This document shows, piece after piece, positions 15,366 through 23,425 of a stretch of DNA of 61,381 nt (its first letter is position 1; the number at the start of each line of letters is the position of its first letter). The translations under genes and the position numbers were made by a program. The notes beneath the pieces are model-generated. The model did no database searches. It was not told the DNA's origin and saw only the letters and a program-made list of their open reading frames with translations. The stretch lies in assembly GCA_947476895.1 (NCBI GenBank), contig CANJRX010000012.1, positions 1 to 61,381 on the forward strand, given 5' to 3'. This DNA is from Fidelibacterota bacterium (GTDB taxonomy: Bacteria > Pseudomonadota > Alphaproteobacteria > Rhodospirillales > Rhodospirillaceae).

Positions 15366-16228
15366 ATGATGGCAATTATCGGCCTTATCGTCGTTATCGT
15401 ATTGCCGTTCGGCGCCTACATCATGCACGGCGGCGAAATGGGCGTTATCTTTGATGCCCTTCCCGGCGAACTTATGACCATTGGCGGCGGCGCGGTCGGC
15501 GCCATGCTGATCGGCAATACGCCGACGACGCTGAAAGCCATCGGCGGCGCCATGAAACAGGTGTTCAGCTAAGCCATTGGAAGGAACAGGACTTCAAAGA
15601 CATGCTTTGTCTTCTGTTCACGATCACCAAGATGATCAAGTCCAAGGGCATCCTGGTGATCGAAAGTCACATCGAAAAACCCGAAGAAAGCACGATTTTC
15701 CAGAAGTATCCGCGCATCATGCACGATCACTTCGCAATCGCTTTCATCTGCGACACACTGCGCATGCTGTCGATGAACCTGGACGATCCGCACCAGGTGT
15801 TCGACACCATGGAATCTCAGCTCGAAAAACATCACCACGAAAAGATGATGCCGCAGCATGCGCTGCAGAGCATGGCCGACGGCCTGCCCGCCATCGGCAT
15901 CGTGGCCGCCGTGCTCGGCGTCATTCACACCATGGGTTCAGTGACCGAACCGCCTGAAGTGTTGGGCGGGATGATCGGCAGCGCCCTCGTCGGAACGTTC
16001 ATGGGCGTGTTCTTGGCCTACCTCTTCGTGGGCCCCTTCGGCGTGCGTATTAAGCAGGTGTTCGACGAAGAGCATCAGTTTTATCTGATCATCCGCGACG
16101 TCCTGGTGGCTCACCTCAACGGCAACGCCCCCCAGGTTTCAGTGGAAATTGGCCGCGGGAACGTCCCGTCCATCGTGCAACCGACGTTCTTCGAACTGGA
16201 AGAAGCCCTCAACGCCACCACGGAATAA
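15366..16228 (+). pseudogene. motA: Flagellar stator protein MotA, broken by a one-base frameshift
   Basis: The first 68 residues (MMAIIGLIVVIVLPFGAYIM ... IGGAMKQVFS) are the N-terminal membrane part of MotA. The frame then hits TAA at 15570-15572. The rest, KEQDFKDMLCLLFTITK onward from 15581, continues MotA in another frame through the conserved HDH, HHHE, PAIGIVAAVLGVIHTMG and GTFMGVFLAYLFVGPFG blocks to 16228. Restoring one base before 15570 joins the halves into about 287 residues, the normal length. MotA with MotB forms the proton channel that turns the flagellum; no motB follows. Either a real inactivation or a sequencing error; a programmed frameshift is unlikely because no slippery run is visible. 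Confidence 0.88.
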
Positions 16229-16453
16229 GTCCCAAGACCCTATTCCGCTAGGGCCTTAACGGACTTCACGGTTGGGACTACCTAACCGGGCATTAACCAT
16301 TTAACTGCATGGTATGCGCTATACTTGTCCGTACTACGGCGGGGCATTAGTTGTGATTCGACACTATATCTGCAACTAATAAACCGTTGGTGCACTGCAA
16401 CAGGCCGCCACCTTAGTCGTTGGTGACTGAGGCGTGCAGTTTTGGGGCCTACC

Positions 16454-17527
16454 GTGAACATGGCGTTCAATCCGGGGAAATCCTGCAATCCCATCGTGGA
16501 CAGCGATATAGATTCGCTGTTCATTTTGCCGTTGCGCATCATTCCGTTCAAAACGGAATCCCTCGCCCGTTCGCGTTTGGTGAAAAACAGCCATCTCGTC
16601 GGCGTCATGGAATTGTTCGCTGAGCGCGAGACCGGCAGCGGTCAAATTGAAATCCGGGACCTGCCGCAACACTTCGCGTGGAAAGAAGGCATGGCGCATC
16701 CCGACCTCGCCATTCTCTACACACTCGCGCCCTTGCCCAGCTTCGACGTTTACAGCTTGCGCCGTTCATTGCGCGATTACGGCATCCCGGTGAACAACCA
16801 CGCCGACTTGAAACTGTCGGAAGAAAAGAACAAGCAGCTCACGGGCTACATGGCGCGCTTCACGATGCCGCTGATCAAAGAAATCTACGGCGACGACAGC
16901 AAGGGCATCACGCGCTTTGAAGACATCGTGACGCTGTTCAAAGACCCGGACGTGAAGAAAGCGCTCGCGCGCTTGAAGCAGATGGCCGAAAAACTGCAGA
17001 TCGGTATCGATCAGATCCCGCTGTTCCTAGAGAACTACGGCGACATCTTCATGTCGCTGTCCTACTACAACCAATGTCTCGACCGTTTGACGCCGCTGCT
17101 CGAAGCCTTCATCTATGCGATGCAGGACATGAAGAAGAGCATGCAGGTGCGTAACGATCGCAATCTGCTAGTGGAAATGGACAAGGTCGAGAAGCTGATC
17201 ACCGGGTTGATCAACTTCCTCAAACGCACCTTCCAGGACTTCGGCACCATGTCCCAGGACATGTGGAACAACCTGACGGCCGCCAAGTTCGAGCAGGTCA
17301 AAGCCTATATCGAAGACACGCAGATCAAGGTCGGCAGCGTGCTGTGCGGCCTGACGGTGAAAATGAATGCGTGGGTGGTGCGCTTCCCGAACCCCAAATC
17401 CGGTGGGCCGGGCGCCAAAAGCGAATTTATCATGACGGATATGCGCCAGGGTCTGGCCGACATCGTCGCCGTGGCCCGCGGTCAGGCCTGGGCACCACCG
17501 GAAGAAGGCGGAACTCCGGCGACTTAA
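16454..17527 (+). CDS. Uncharacterised alpha-helical protein downstream of motA
   Basis: A protein of about 357 residues with no domain I recognise. The first 60 residues include a hydrophobic/basic segment (DSLFILPLRIIPF) and the rest is predicted helical with many Lys/Glu (DMKKSMQVRNDRNLLVEMDK, EKLITGLINFLKRTFQDFG). No signal peptide or membrane helix is obvious. GTG 16454 has GGGG six bases before it; ATG 16460 is the alternative. Position directly behind motA suggests a past link to motility, but 225 bases and probably a separate promoter lie between. It ends 3 bases from the convergent ABC-F gene. Confidence 0.7.
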   Translation: MNMAFNPGKSCNPIVDSDIDSLFILPLRIIPFKTESLARSRLVKNSHLVGVMELFAERETGSGQIEIRDLPQHFAWKEGMAHPDLAILYTLAPLPSFDVYSLRRSLRDYGIPVNNHADLKLSEEKNKQLTGYMARFTMPLIKEIYGDDSKGITRFEDIVTLFKDPDVKKALARLKQMAEKLQIGIDQIPLFLENYGDIFMSLSYYNQCLDRLTPLLEAFIYAMQDMKKSMQVRNDRNLLVEMDKVEKLITGLINFLKRTFQDFGTMSQDMWNNLTAAKFEQVKAYIEDTQIKVGSVLCGLTVKMNAWVVRFPNPKSGGPGAKSEFIMTDMRQGLADIVAVARGQAWAPPEEGGTPAT

Positions 17528-17530
17528 GCT

Positions 17531-19432
17531 TTACTGCGCCGCGGCGATTTCCGTCTGCGCCTGCTCGAACTCAGCCTGTAAATTCAGCCAGTCGTTTTCC
17601 GCGGTCGCGAGATTTTTCTCGATTTGACCGAGTTGCTTCTGCATGTCGAGCAGACGGTGCACGTCTTTGCCGTAAGTCTTGGGGTCGGCCATAGACTGGC
17701 GCAGCTTGGTACGTGCGGCTTCCAGCCTGGCAACGGCTTTCTCGGATTCTTGCAGGCGTTTCTTTAGTGGACCGAGCGCATTGCGCTTTTCCGCTGCGCG
17801 CTTGCGCTCGTCTTTTTTATTACCGCTGCTGTCGCGTTCATTGTCACCACGACGCTGGCTGCGTCGGTTAGCCGCGCTGCCGAGCAGATGCTCGCGGTAA
17901 TCATCCATATCGCCGTCGTAGTTTTGAACGCGGCCACCTTCGACCAGCAGAAAGCGGTCCACGGTCAGCTCAATAATGTAGGGATCGTGACTGATGAGGA
18001 CGACCGCACCTTCAAAGGCATTGATGGCTTCGGCCAATGCCTGACGTGAATCCATATCCAAATGGTTGGTCGGTTCGTCCAAAAGCAGAATGTGCGGCTT
18101 AGCGATGGTCATGAGCGCGAACAGAAGTCGCGCCTTCTCGCCGCCCGACAGGCTGGAGATCTTGGTGACCGCTTTCTGCTGTCCAAAGCCGAAGCGGCCA
18201 AGATGACTGCGCAGCGCGGTTTCGGAATCCTGCGGCCGGCGGCGCTGCATTTCCAGAACCGGCGTCGCGTTCATATCCAATTCTTCGGACTGATGCTGCG
18301 CGAAGTAACCCACACGCAATTTACCGGACTTCGATGATTCACCCGCGAGCGGCTCTAGCTTTCCGGCCAGCAGTTTCACAAACGTAGATTTGCCGTTGCC
18401 GTTGGCGCCCAGCAGCGCGATGCGGTCTTCAGGATCAAGGCGCAGCGACAAATTGTTGAGAACCGCTTTGCCGTCGTAGCCGATGGACACCTTGTCCATG
18501 TTGATCAAAGGCGGCGCCAGCTGTTCCGGTTCGGGGAACATCAAGCTAATGCTGCCTTCTTCATGATGCTCGGCAATAGGCTGCATCTTTTCGAGCATTT
18601 TGATGCGCGACTGCGCCTGTTTGGCTTTGCTGGCCTTGGCGCGGAAACGCGCGATGAAACTTTCCATCTCGGCGCGCTTGGCACTTTGTTTGGCGCGCTG
18701 CTTTTCGTTCTGGTCAAGGCGCATGCGCCGCGTCTCTTCAAAGCGGTCGTAGCCGCCTTTGTAGAGCGTCATCTTGCCGTTCTCGAGATGCAGGATTTCG
18801 TCGACCGAGCGGTTGAGCAGATCGCGATCGTGACTGACCAGTAGGATCGTGCCTGGATAGCCCTTCAAATAATCTTCGAGCCAAATTGTGGCTTCGAGGT
18901 CCAAATGGTTGGTGGGTTCGTCAAGCAGCAGAAGATCGGGCTGCGTGAACAACAGACCCGCCAAAGCGACGCGCATGCGCCAGCCGCCAGAGAAGTCGTT
19001 GCAAGGCTTTTGCTGCGCGACCTCATCGAACCCAAGGCCCGCCAGAATCACAGCGGCGCGTGCTTCGGCCGTGTGAGCGTCTTTATCCGCCAGCCGCGTA
19101 TGAATGGCGGCGATGCGGTCCGGGTCCGTGGCGGTTTCGGCTTCAGCGAACAGATCGACCAGTTCACGGTCGGCGCCCATAACGGTGTTGATCAGGCTTT
19201 TGGGACCGTGCGGCGCTTCCTGGCTGGTGATGCCGATGCTCCAGCGCTTGGGCAAGTCGATCTCGCCCTCGGACGGCGACAGCGCTCCGGTGATCAATTT
19301 TAAAAGTGTGGTCTTACCTGTGCCGTTGCGTCCCACCAAGCCAACGCGATGGCCGGCATTGATGGCGACGTTGGCGCCTTCAAAAAGGACGCGGGCGCCG
19401 ATACGGTAGGTGAGGTTTGAGATGTTCAACAT
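17531..19432 (-). CDS. ABC-F family ATPase (YheS-like)
   Basis: A 633-residue soluble protein with two ABC nucleotide-binding domains and no membrane segment. It has Walker A motifs GRNGTGKTT and GANGNGKST, signature FSGGWRMRVALA and LSGGEKARLLFA, and Walker B LLLDEPTNHLD twice. Between them lies the charged, helical linker (about 240-300) that enters the ribosomal E site in ABC-F translation factors. The C-terminal basic coiled coil (ERKRAAEKRNALGPLKKRLQ) fits YheS/Uup-type members. Its role is probably to resolve ribosome stalling; antibiotic protection cannot be judged. It is 15 bases downstream of the flavoprotein gene on the same strand. Confidence 0.92.
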   Translation of the reverse strand: MLNISNLTYRIGARVLFEGANVAINAGHRVGLVGRNGTGKTTLLKLITGALSPSEGEIDLPKRWSIGITSQEAPHGPKSLINTVMGADRELVDLFAEAETATDPDRIAAIHTRLADKDAHTAEARAAVILAGLGFDEVAQQKPCNDFSGGWRMRVALAGLLFTQPDLLLLDEPTNHLDLEATIWLEDYLKGYPGTILLVSHDRDLLNRSVDEILHLENGKMTLYKGGYDRFEETRRMRLDQNEKQRAKQSAKRAEMESFIARFRAKASKAKQAQSRIKMLEKMQPIAEHHEEGSISLMFPEPEQLAPPLINMDKVSIGYDGKAVLNNLSLRLDPEDRIALLGANGNGKSTFVKLLAGKLEPLAGESSKSGKLRVGYFAQHQSEELDMNATPVLEMQRRRPQDSETALRSHLGRFGFGQQKAVTKISSLSGGEKARLLFALMTIAKPHILLLDEPTNHLDMDSRQALAEAINAFEGAVVLISHDPYIIELTVDRFLLVEGGRVQNYDGDMDDYREHLLGSAANRRSQRRGDNERDSSGNKKDERKRAAEKRNALGPLKKRLQESEKAVARLEAARTKLRQSMADPKTYGKDVHRLLDMQKQLGQIEKNLATAENDWLNLQAEFEQAQTEIAAAQ

Positions 19433-19447
19433 TGCGCGGGGGTTTAA

Positions 19448-20716
19448 TCATTTCCCGGCGGCTTTGCCAACCATTCCCTGAGAATCGAGCCACGATAGAG
19501 CCCCCTGCCCGGCCCGCCGCCCGCTGGCGAAACACGCCGTAAGAAGGTAGCCGCCCGTGGGCGCTTCCCAATCGAGCATTTCCCCGGCGCAAAACACGCC
19601 CGGCAACGCTTGTGTCATGAGATTGTCATTTAGGCCCTCGAACTTCACGCCGCCGGCGGTGCTAATGGCCTCGGCCAGCGGACGCGCCGCGCGAAGCTTT
19701 AAAGGCAGCGCTTTGATGGTCGCAGCGAGATGGGCCGGATTATCGAAGTCCGCGGGCGTCAGTACCTCGCGCAATAGCCCAGCCTTCACACCGTCAATCC
19801 CGGCATATTTGCGCAAGTAGTTCGAGAGAGAATTTTTGCCGCGCGGACGCGAAAGGTCCTGCAGCAATTCCTTCGTGTCCTTCGCCGGGAGAAGGTCGAC
19901 GCTGAGCGTGGCCGCGCCTTTGAGCGCAATCATGTCGCGCGCCGCGGCTGAAAGTCCGTAAATCAACCCGCCTTCGATGCCGGTTTCGGTGATCATGAAC
20001 TCACCTTTACGGCCGCGAGATGATTCGGATGAGTCCGCGAGGGTCGCCACGACAGATTTCACGGGCGTTCCGGCGAACTTCGTTTTGAAGTAATCGCTCC
20101 AGCCCACGTCGAACCCGCAGTTAGACGGCAGCAGCGGCGCAAGCGGTACGCTGCGTGCGGCCAAGGCTTGCATCCAAGCGCCGTCAGAACCCAATTGCGG
20201 CCAGCTTCCGCCGCCTAGGGCTAAGACCACGGCGTCGGCTTGAACCGTCAGCGGGCCTAAGGGCGTGGTGAAACGCAGCCCGCCCTCGGACTCAAAGCCT
20301 TCCCACTTATGGCGCATATGAAGTGTAAGACCGGCCTGACGCAGACGGCGCAGCCACGCGCGCAACAAGGGCGCGGCCTTCATTTCGGTTGGAAACACGC
20401 GGCCCGAGGAACCGACAAAAGTCTCAATGCCCAATGCATGAACCCAGGCGCGCAACGCATCACTGCCGAAGTCGGCCAGCAACGGTTCAATGGGCCCGCG
20501 ATGTTGGCCATACCGCGCTATGAATTTGTCTGACGGCTCGGAATGGGTGAAGTTGAGCCCGCCCCGCCCAGCCATGAGAAACTTGCGCCCGACGCTGGGC
20601 ATGGCGTCAAATAGGTCAACCTTAGCCCCACCAGCTAGCAGGACCTCGGCGGCCATAAGCCCTGCGGGGCCAGCGCCGATAACCGCGACCTTGGCGGCAA
20701 TATTGTTATGTTGCAT
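19448..20716 (-). CDS. NAD(P)/FAD-dependent oxidoreductase, HI0933/BaiN-like (TIGR03862 type)
   Basis: A flavoprotein of about 422 residues. The dinucleotide-binding motif VAVIGAGPAGLMAAE is at the N-terminus and is followed by the family marker GRKFLMAGRGGLNFTHSE. ALGGGSWPQLGSDG occurs mid-protein and GVFCAGEMLDWEAPTGGYLL near the C-terminus. The substrate is unknown; related BaiN/RdsA-type enzymes reduce double bonds. ATG 20716 is chosen; an in-frame GTG at 20734 has no better ribosome site. It lies 15 bases from the ABC-F gene and is probably co-transcribed with it. Confidence 0.87.
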   Translation of the reverse strand: MQHNNIAAKVAVIGAGPAGLMAAEVLLAGGAKVDLFDAMPSVGRKFLMAGRGGLNFTHSEPSDKFIARYGQHRGPIEPLLADFGSDALRAWVHALGIETFVGSSGRVFPTEMKAAPLLRAWLRRLRQAGLTLHMRHKWEGFESEGGLRFTTPLGPLTVQADAVVLALGGGSWPQLGSDGAWMQALAARSVPLAPLLPSNCGFDVGWSDYFKTKFAGTPVKSVVATLADSSESSRGRKGEFMITETGIEGGLIYGLSAAARDMIALKGAATLSVDLLPAKDTKELLQDLSRPRGKNSLSNYLRKYAGIDGVKAGLLREVLTPADFDNPAHLAATIKALPLKLRAARPLAEAISTAGGVKFEGLNDNLMTQALPGVFCAGEMLDWEAPTGGYLLTACFASGRRAGQGALSWLDSQGMVGKAAGK

Positions 20717-20840
20717 TGCGGTATAAATCTTCACATAATTATCGCGTAGAGCTCGGCCGCATGTTAGCCCTATTACACCTAGGGGTTTAGTTCTCCGGAA
20801 TTACGATTAGACCGCGAGCATCAACAAGGCAGTGTTGCGT

Positions 20841-21704
20841 ATGGTACCGACTGCGCGTGATCCGCAAAGTATCGTTTGGATCGCAAGTTACCCGCGGTCA
20901 GGTAATACATTTGTTCGCCTCCTGCTGGCGAATTATTTCGTCGCCCGCTTTGCCCCGATGAGCCTTCACTCCGTCATGGATTTCACCTTTGGCGAGGGCG
21001 TCGAGTTCTTATGGCATCAGGTGACACAACTGAAGGCCTCTGAACGCAGCGAGCGTACGCAGTGGCTGGCGCGCGGTGCCTACATGGACCGCCTTCGCAA
21101 CACGACGCCGCCCACACCCTTTCGCTTTGTCAAAACGCATACGGTCAATTGTACGCGCTGGTCCTCGCCGGCGTTCGATTTTCGGCCGGCGGACCGCGTC
21201 ATCTATGTGGCGCGTAACCCGTTAGATGTTGCTGTCAGCCTTGCGTCCTTCTTCGGCTGGCCCATGGACAAGACCATTTCCCACATGCTGAGTCCGTACG
21301 CGTCGGTGCAGAATGAAGTGACCGGGACATGGAACCTGCATGTGCATTCCTGGCTGCAGATGACCGGAGCGCCGTTGCTGTTCGTGAATTATAACGACCT
21401 GGTCGCCGATACAGCCGGACAATTGGTGCGCATTCTGAAGTTTCTCGGCGGCAAACCCAATCTCGATCACGTCGCCAACATCGTGAACTGGACGCGCTTT
21501 GAAAAGTTACAAGAGCAGGAAAATACGATTGGATTTCCTGAAGCGCCGAAAGCCCGGAAATTTTTCCGCGCGGGACGTGCGGATCAATGGAAAGATAATT
21601 TAACGCCTGAACAAGTCACTTATGTGATTAATGCGTGCTCCGCCGGCATGGACCTCATCGGCGCGCCGCGCTTGAGCGAAAAACAATACGCTCATAGCTA
21701 TTAG
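20841..21704 (+). CDS. Sulfotransferase domain protein
   Basis: A 287-residue cytosolic-type sulfotransferase. The 5'-phosphosulfate-binding loop is SYPRSGNTFVRLLL near residue 18-30 and the 3'-phosphate motif is VIYVARNPLDVAVS near 120. The C-terminal RAGRADQWKDNLTPEQ matches the PAPS-binding RKGxxGDWK region in altered form. It transfers sulfate from PAPS to a small molecule or sugar, but the acceptor is unknown. AAGG upstream supports ATG 20841, with GTG/TTG alternatives six to nine bases earlier. It overlaps the patatin gene tail-to-tail by 4 bases. Confidence 0.87.
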   Translation: MVPTARDPQSIVWIASYPRSGNTFVRLLLANYFVARFAPMSLHSVMDFTFGEGVEFLWHQVTQLKASERSERTQWLARGAYMDRLRNTTPPTPFRFVKTHTVNCTRWSSPAFDFRPADRVIYVARNPLDVAVSLASFFGWPMDKTISHMLSPYASVQNEVTGTWNLHVHSWLQMTGAPLLFVNYNDLVADTAGQLVRILKFLGGKPNLDHVANIVNWTRFEKLQEQENTIGFPEAPKARKFFRAGRADQWKDNLTPEQVTYVINACSAGMDLIGAPRLSEKQYAHSY

Positions 21705-22756
21705 GAATAGGCCTTAACCATGTCGAGCGTCGATTCAACGCCGATACGGTCGACTTTTTCTGCCAGCCACTTATCGGTGGTCGAAACACCCAGCTCGTAA
21801 AGATAGCTCAGGAACTTCCAATCGGCGTTGGACTTCGACGCAGCGCCTAATTGGCTCATCTCTTCTTCCGCCACGATCATATGAAAGTTGACGCGGTGAA
21901 ACGGCGTGTCCTGCAGCTTGCCTTCTTCGATGAGCTTCGAGATCGTATAGATGCCGCTCATCTCGCGTGCGAGTGTTGAATTGAAACTGACTTCGTTGAC
22001 ACGGTTGAGAATCTCGCGCGCTGATGTCGGCACATCGGGTCGGTTCATGGGATTGATCTGAACGATCAGCACGTCTTTGCTGACGCAATCATGAATCAGC
22101 GGCGAGATCGCGGGGTTGGCCAGATAGCCGCCGTCCCAATACTGCTCACCGTCAATCTCCACCGCCTTGAACACCATGGGCAAGCAGGCCGAGGCGAGCA
22201 GCGCTTCGGCGCACATTTCTTCCGTGCGGAACACCTTCAGCTTGCAGGTGCGCACATTGGTGGCCGAGACGAACAGCTTGATGTCCTTGCGCTTACGTAG
22301 CGCATCGAAGTCGATCATTTCCGACAGAATGTCGCGCAGTGGGTTGAGATCCAGCGGGTTCGCCTGATAGGGCGAGAACATGCGTGTCCATAAGTCGGCC
22401 ATCATGAAGGCCGGGTGATCATCGACGTTCCATTGGTTTTGTCCGCCAGATGCTCCCGGCATGAACCATGGCATAACGCCCGAGGTCATCAACGCGCGTT
22501 CGCTGATCTGTTTCCAAAACGTATGCAGACTATCGATAGCCCCTTGCCGGCCGCCTTTGATGAAACCATCGGTGAAGACTACGGCGTTCATGGCGCCGGC
22601 GCTGGTGCCGCTCATCCCGTCGATGAAGATGCGCCCGTCGCGCATCAGGCGGTCGAGAACGCCCCAGGTGAATGCGCCATGCGAACCGCCGCCCTGAAGA
22701 GCAAGGTTGATGCGCCGGCGGTCCTTTTTGTGGACCGGTTTTTGGGCTTGGCTCAC
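21701..22756 (-). CDS. Patatin-like phospholipase
   Basis: A 351-residue lipid acyl hydrolase. The oxyanion loop is LALQGGGSHGAF, the nucleophile elbow GTSAG is at about residue 49-53 and the catalytic aspartate is in DGGYLANPAI. This gives the Ser-Asp dyad of patatins with all key residues in place. The N-terminus is basic and has no signal peptide, so it is cytoplasmic or membrane-peripheral. It starts at GTG with GAGG seven bases upstream. Such enzymes can be housekeeping lipases, effectors, or parts of CBASS defence; no cyclase is adjacent, so defence is not supported. Confidence 0.88.
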   Translation of the reverse strand: MSQAQKPVHKKDRRRINLALQGGGSHGAFTWGVLDRLMRDGRIFIDGMSGTSAGAMNAVVFTDGFIKGGRQGAIDSLHTFWKQISERALMTSGVMPWFMPGASGGQNQWNVDDHPAFMMADLWTRMFSPYQANPLDLNPLRDILSEMIDFDALRKRKDIKLFVSATNVRTCKLKVFRTEEMCAEALLASACLPMVFKAVEIDGEQYWDGGYLANPAISPLIHDCVSKDVLIVQINPMNRPDVPTSAREILNRVNEVSFNSTLAREMSGIYTISKLIEEGKLQDTPFHRVNFHMIVAEEEMSQLGAASKSNADWKFLSYLYELGVSTTDKWLAEKVDRIGVESTLDMVKAYS

Positions 22757-22891
22757 GAAGCGGCCTCATTTCAGTGAAAGAAAGGCGCGTTAGCCTAGGC
22801 AGAGAAGGTTAAGGACCTGCTTAAAGTTGCACCCTTTGTTGCCGGTTCGTTAGCGGTGAGTTAAAATTACCAACCATTTTGGGAGGTTGTT

Positions 22892-23302
22892 ATGCGGGTT
22901 GCAGCGCTGGTTTTGTTTGTCGCGACGATGTGTTTGGGATCGGCTGGCCCGATGGCGGCTGCACCCAAGTTCAAGGAAGAGCATCCCGGCAACGTGGCTT
23001 TGATCGAAGATTCCGAAGGTTTCACGTATCGCCATGCGACGTCGGGCTTCCGCCTTTATGTGTCGGACCGTGATGCGCCCAATAAATCGGTCTGCGTCGG
23101 CGGTTGCGCCTCGGCTTGGGTCCCTTTGCAAGTCAGCAATGCCGACACCAAAACGGTCGGCGAATGGGCCATCTTCACGCGCGACGACGGCAAGCGGCAG
23201 TGGTCCTATAAAGGCCGTCCGGTCTACACCCTCTTTCACGATTCCGCGGAACGGCCTATCGGCAACGGCGTCGAAGGCAAGTGGCACTACCTAGAGCCGT
23301 AG
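22892..23302 (+). CDS. Secreted PF03640-type repeat protein (paralogue 1)
   Basis: A 136-residue protein with a signal peptide ending near AAA-PKF. The mature domain carries the family pattern: FRLYVSDRDAPNKSVCVGGC, an invariant Trp shortly after (ASAWVPL), then RQWSYKGRPVYTLFHD. The C-x3-C pair probably forms a periplasmic disulfide. The family (COG4315, secreted repeat of unknown function) is widespread, and no function is established. Two further paralogues lie at 54492 and 57233. It precedes a TBDR gene by 120 bases on the same strand; co-transcription is possible. Confidence 0.8.
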   Translation: MRVAALVLFVATMCLGSAGPMAAAPKFKEEHPGNVALIEDSEGFTYRHATSGFRLYVSDRDAPNKSVCVGGCASAWVPLQVSNADTKTVGEWAIFTRDDGKRQWSYKGRPVYTLFHDSAERPIGNGVEGKWHYLEP

Positions 23303-23425
23303 TCGCAAGCTTCAGCGCACCTGAACTGCAATTTAAGCGTAAGGTTCATCACATTCACGTAATCCCCCTGGCGTGTCTCCCCTTTCTCTGGAAGACTTAC
23401 TTTGTTGTTTTCGGGGGGAAATACG

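Noticed and set aside
15555-15610. Programmed ribosomal frameshift in motA
   Set aside because: No slippery heptamer or downstream pseudoknot-like structure was seen at the break, and MotA is not known to need one; a one-base loss explains it.
21701-22756. Patatin gene as part of a CBASS-type anti-phage system
   Set aside because: No cyclic-nucleotide cyclase or accessory genes are adjacent; the neighbour is a convergent sulfotransferase.
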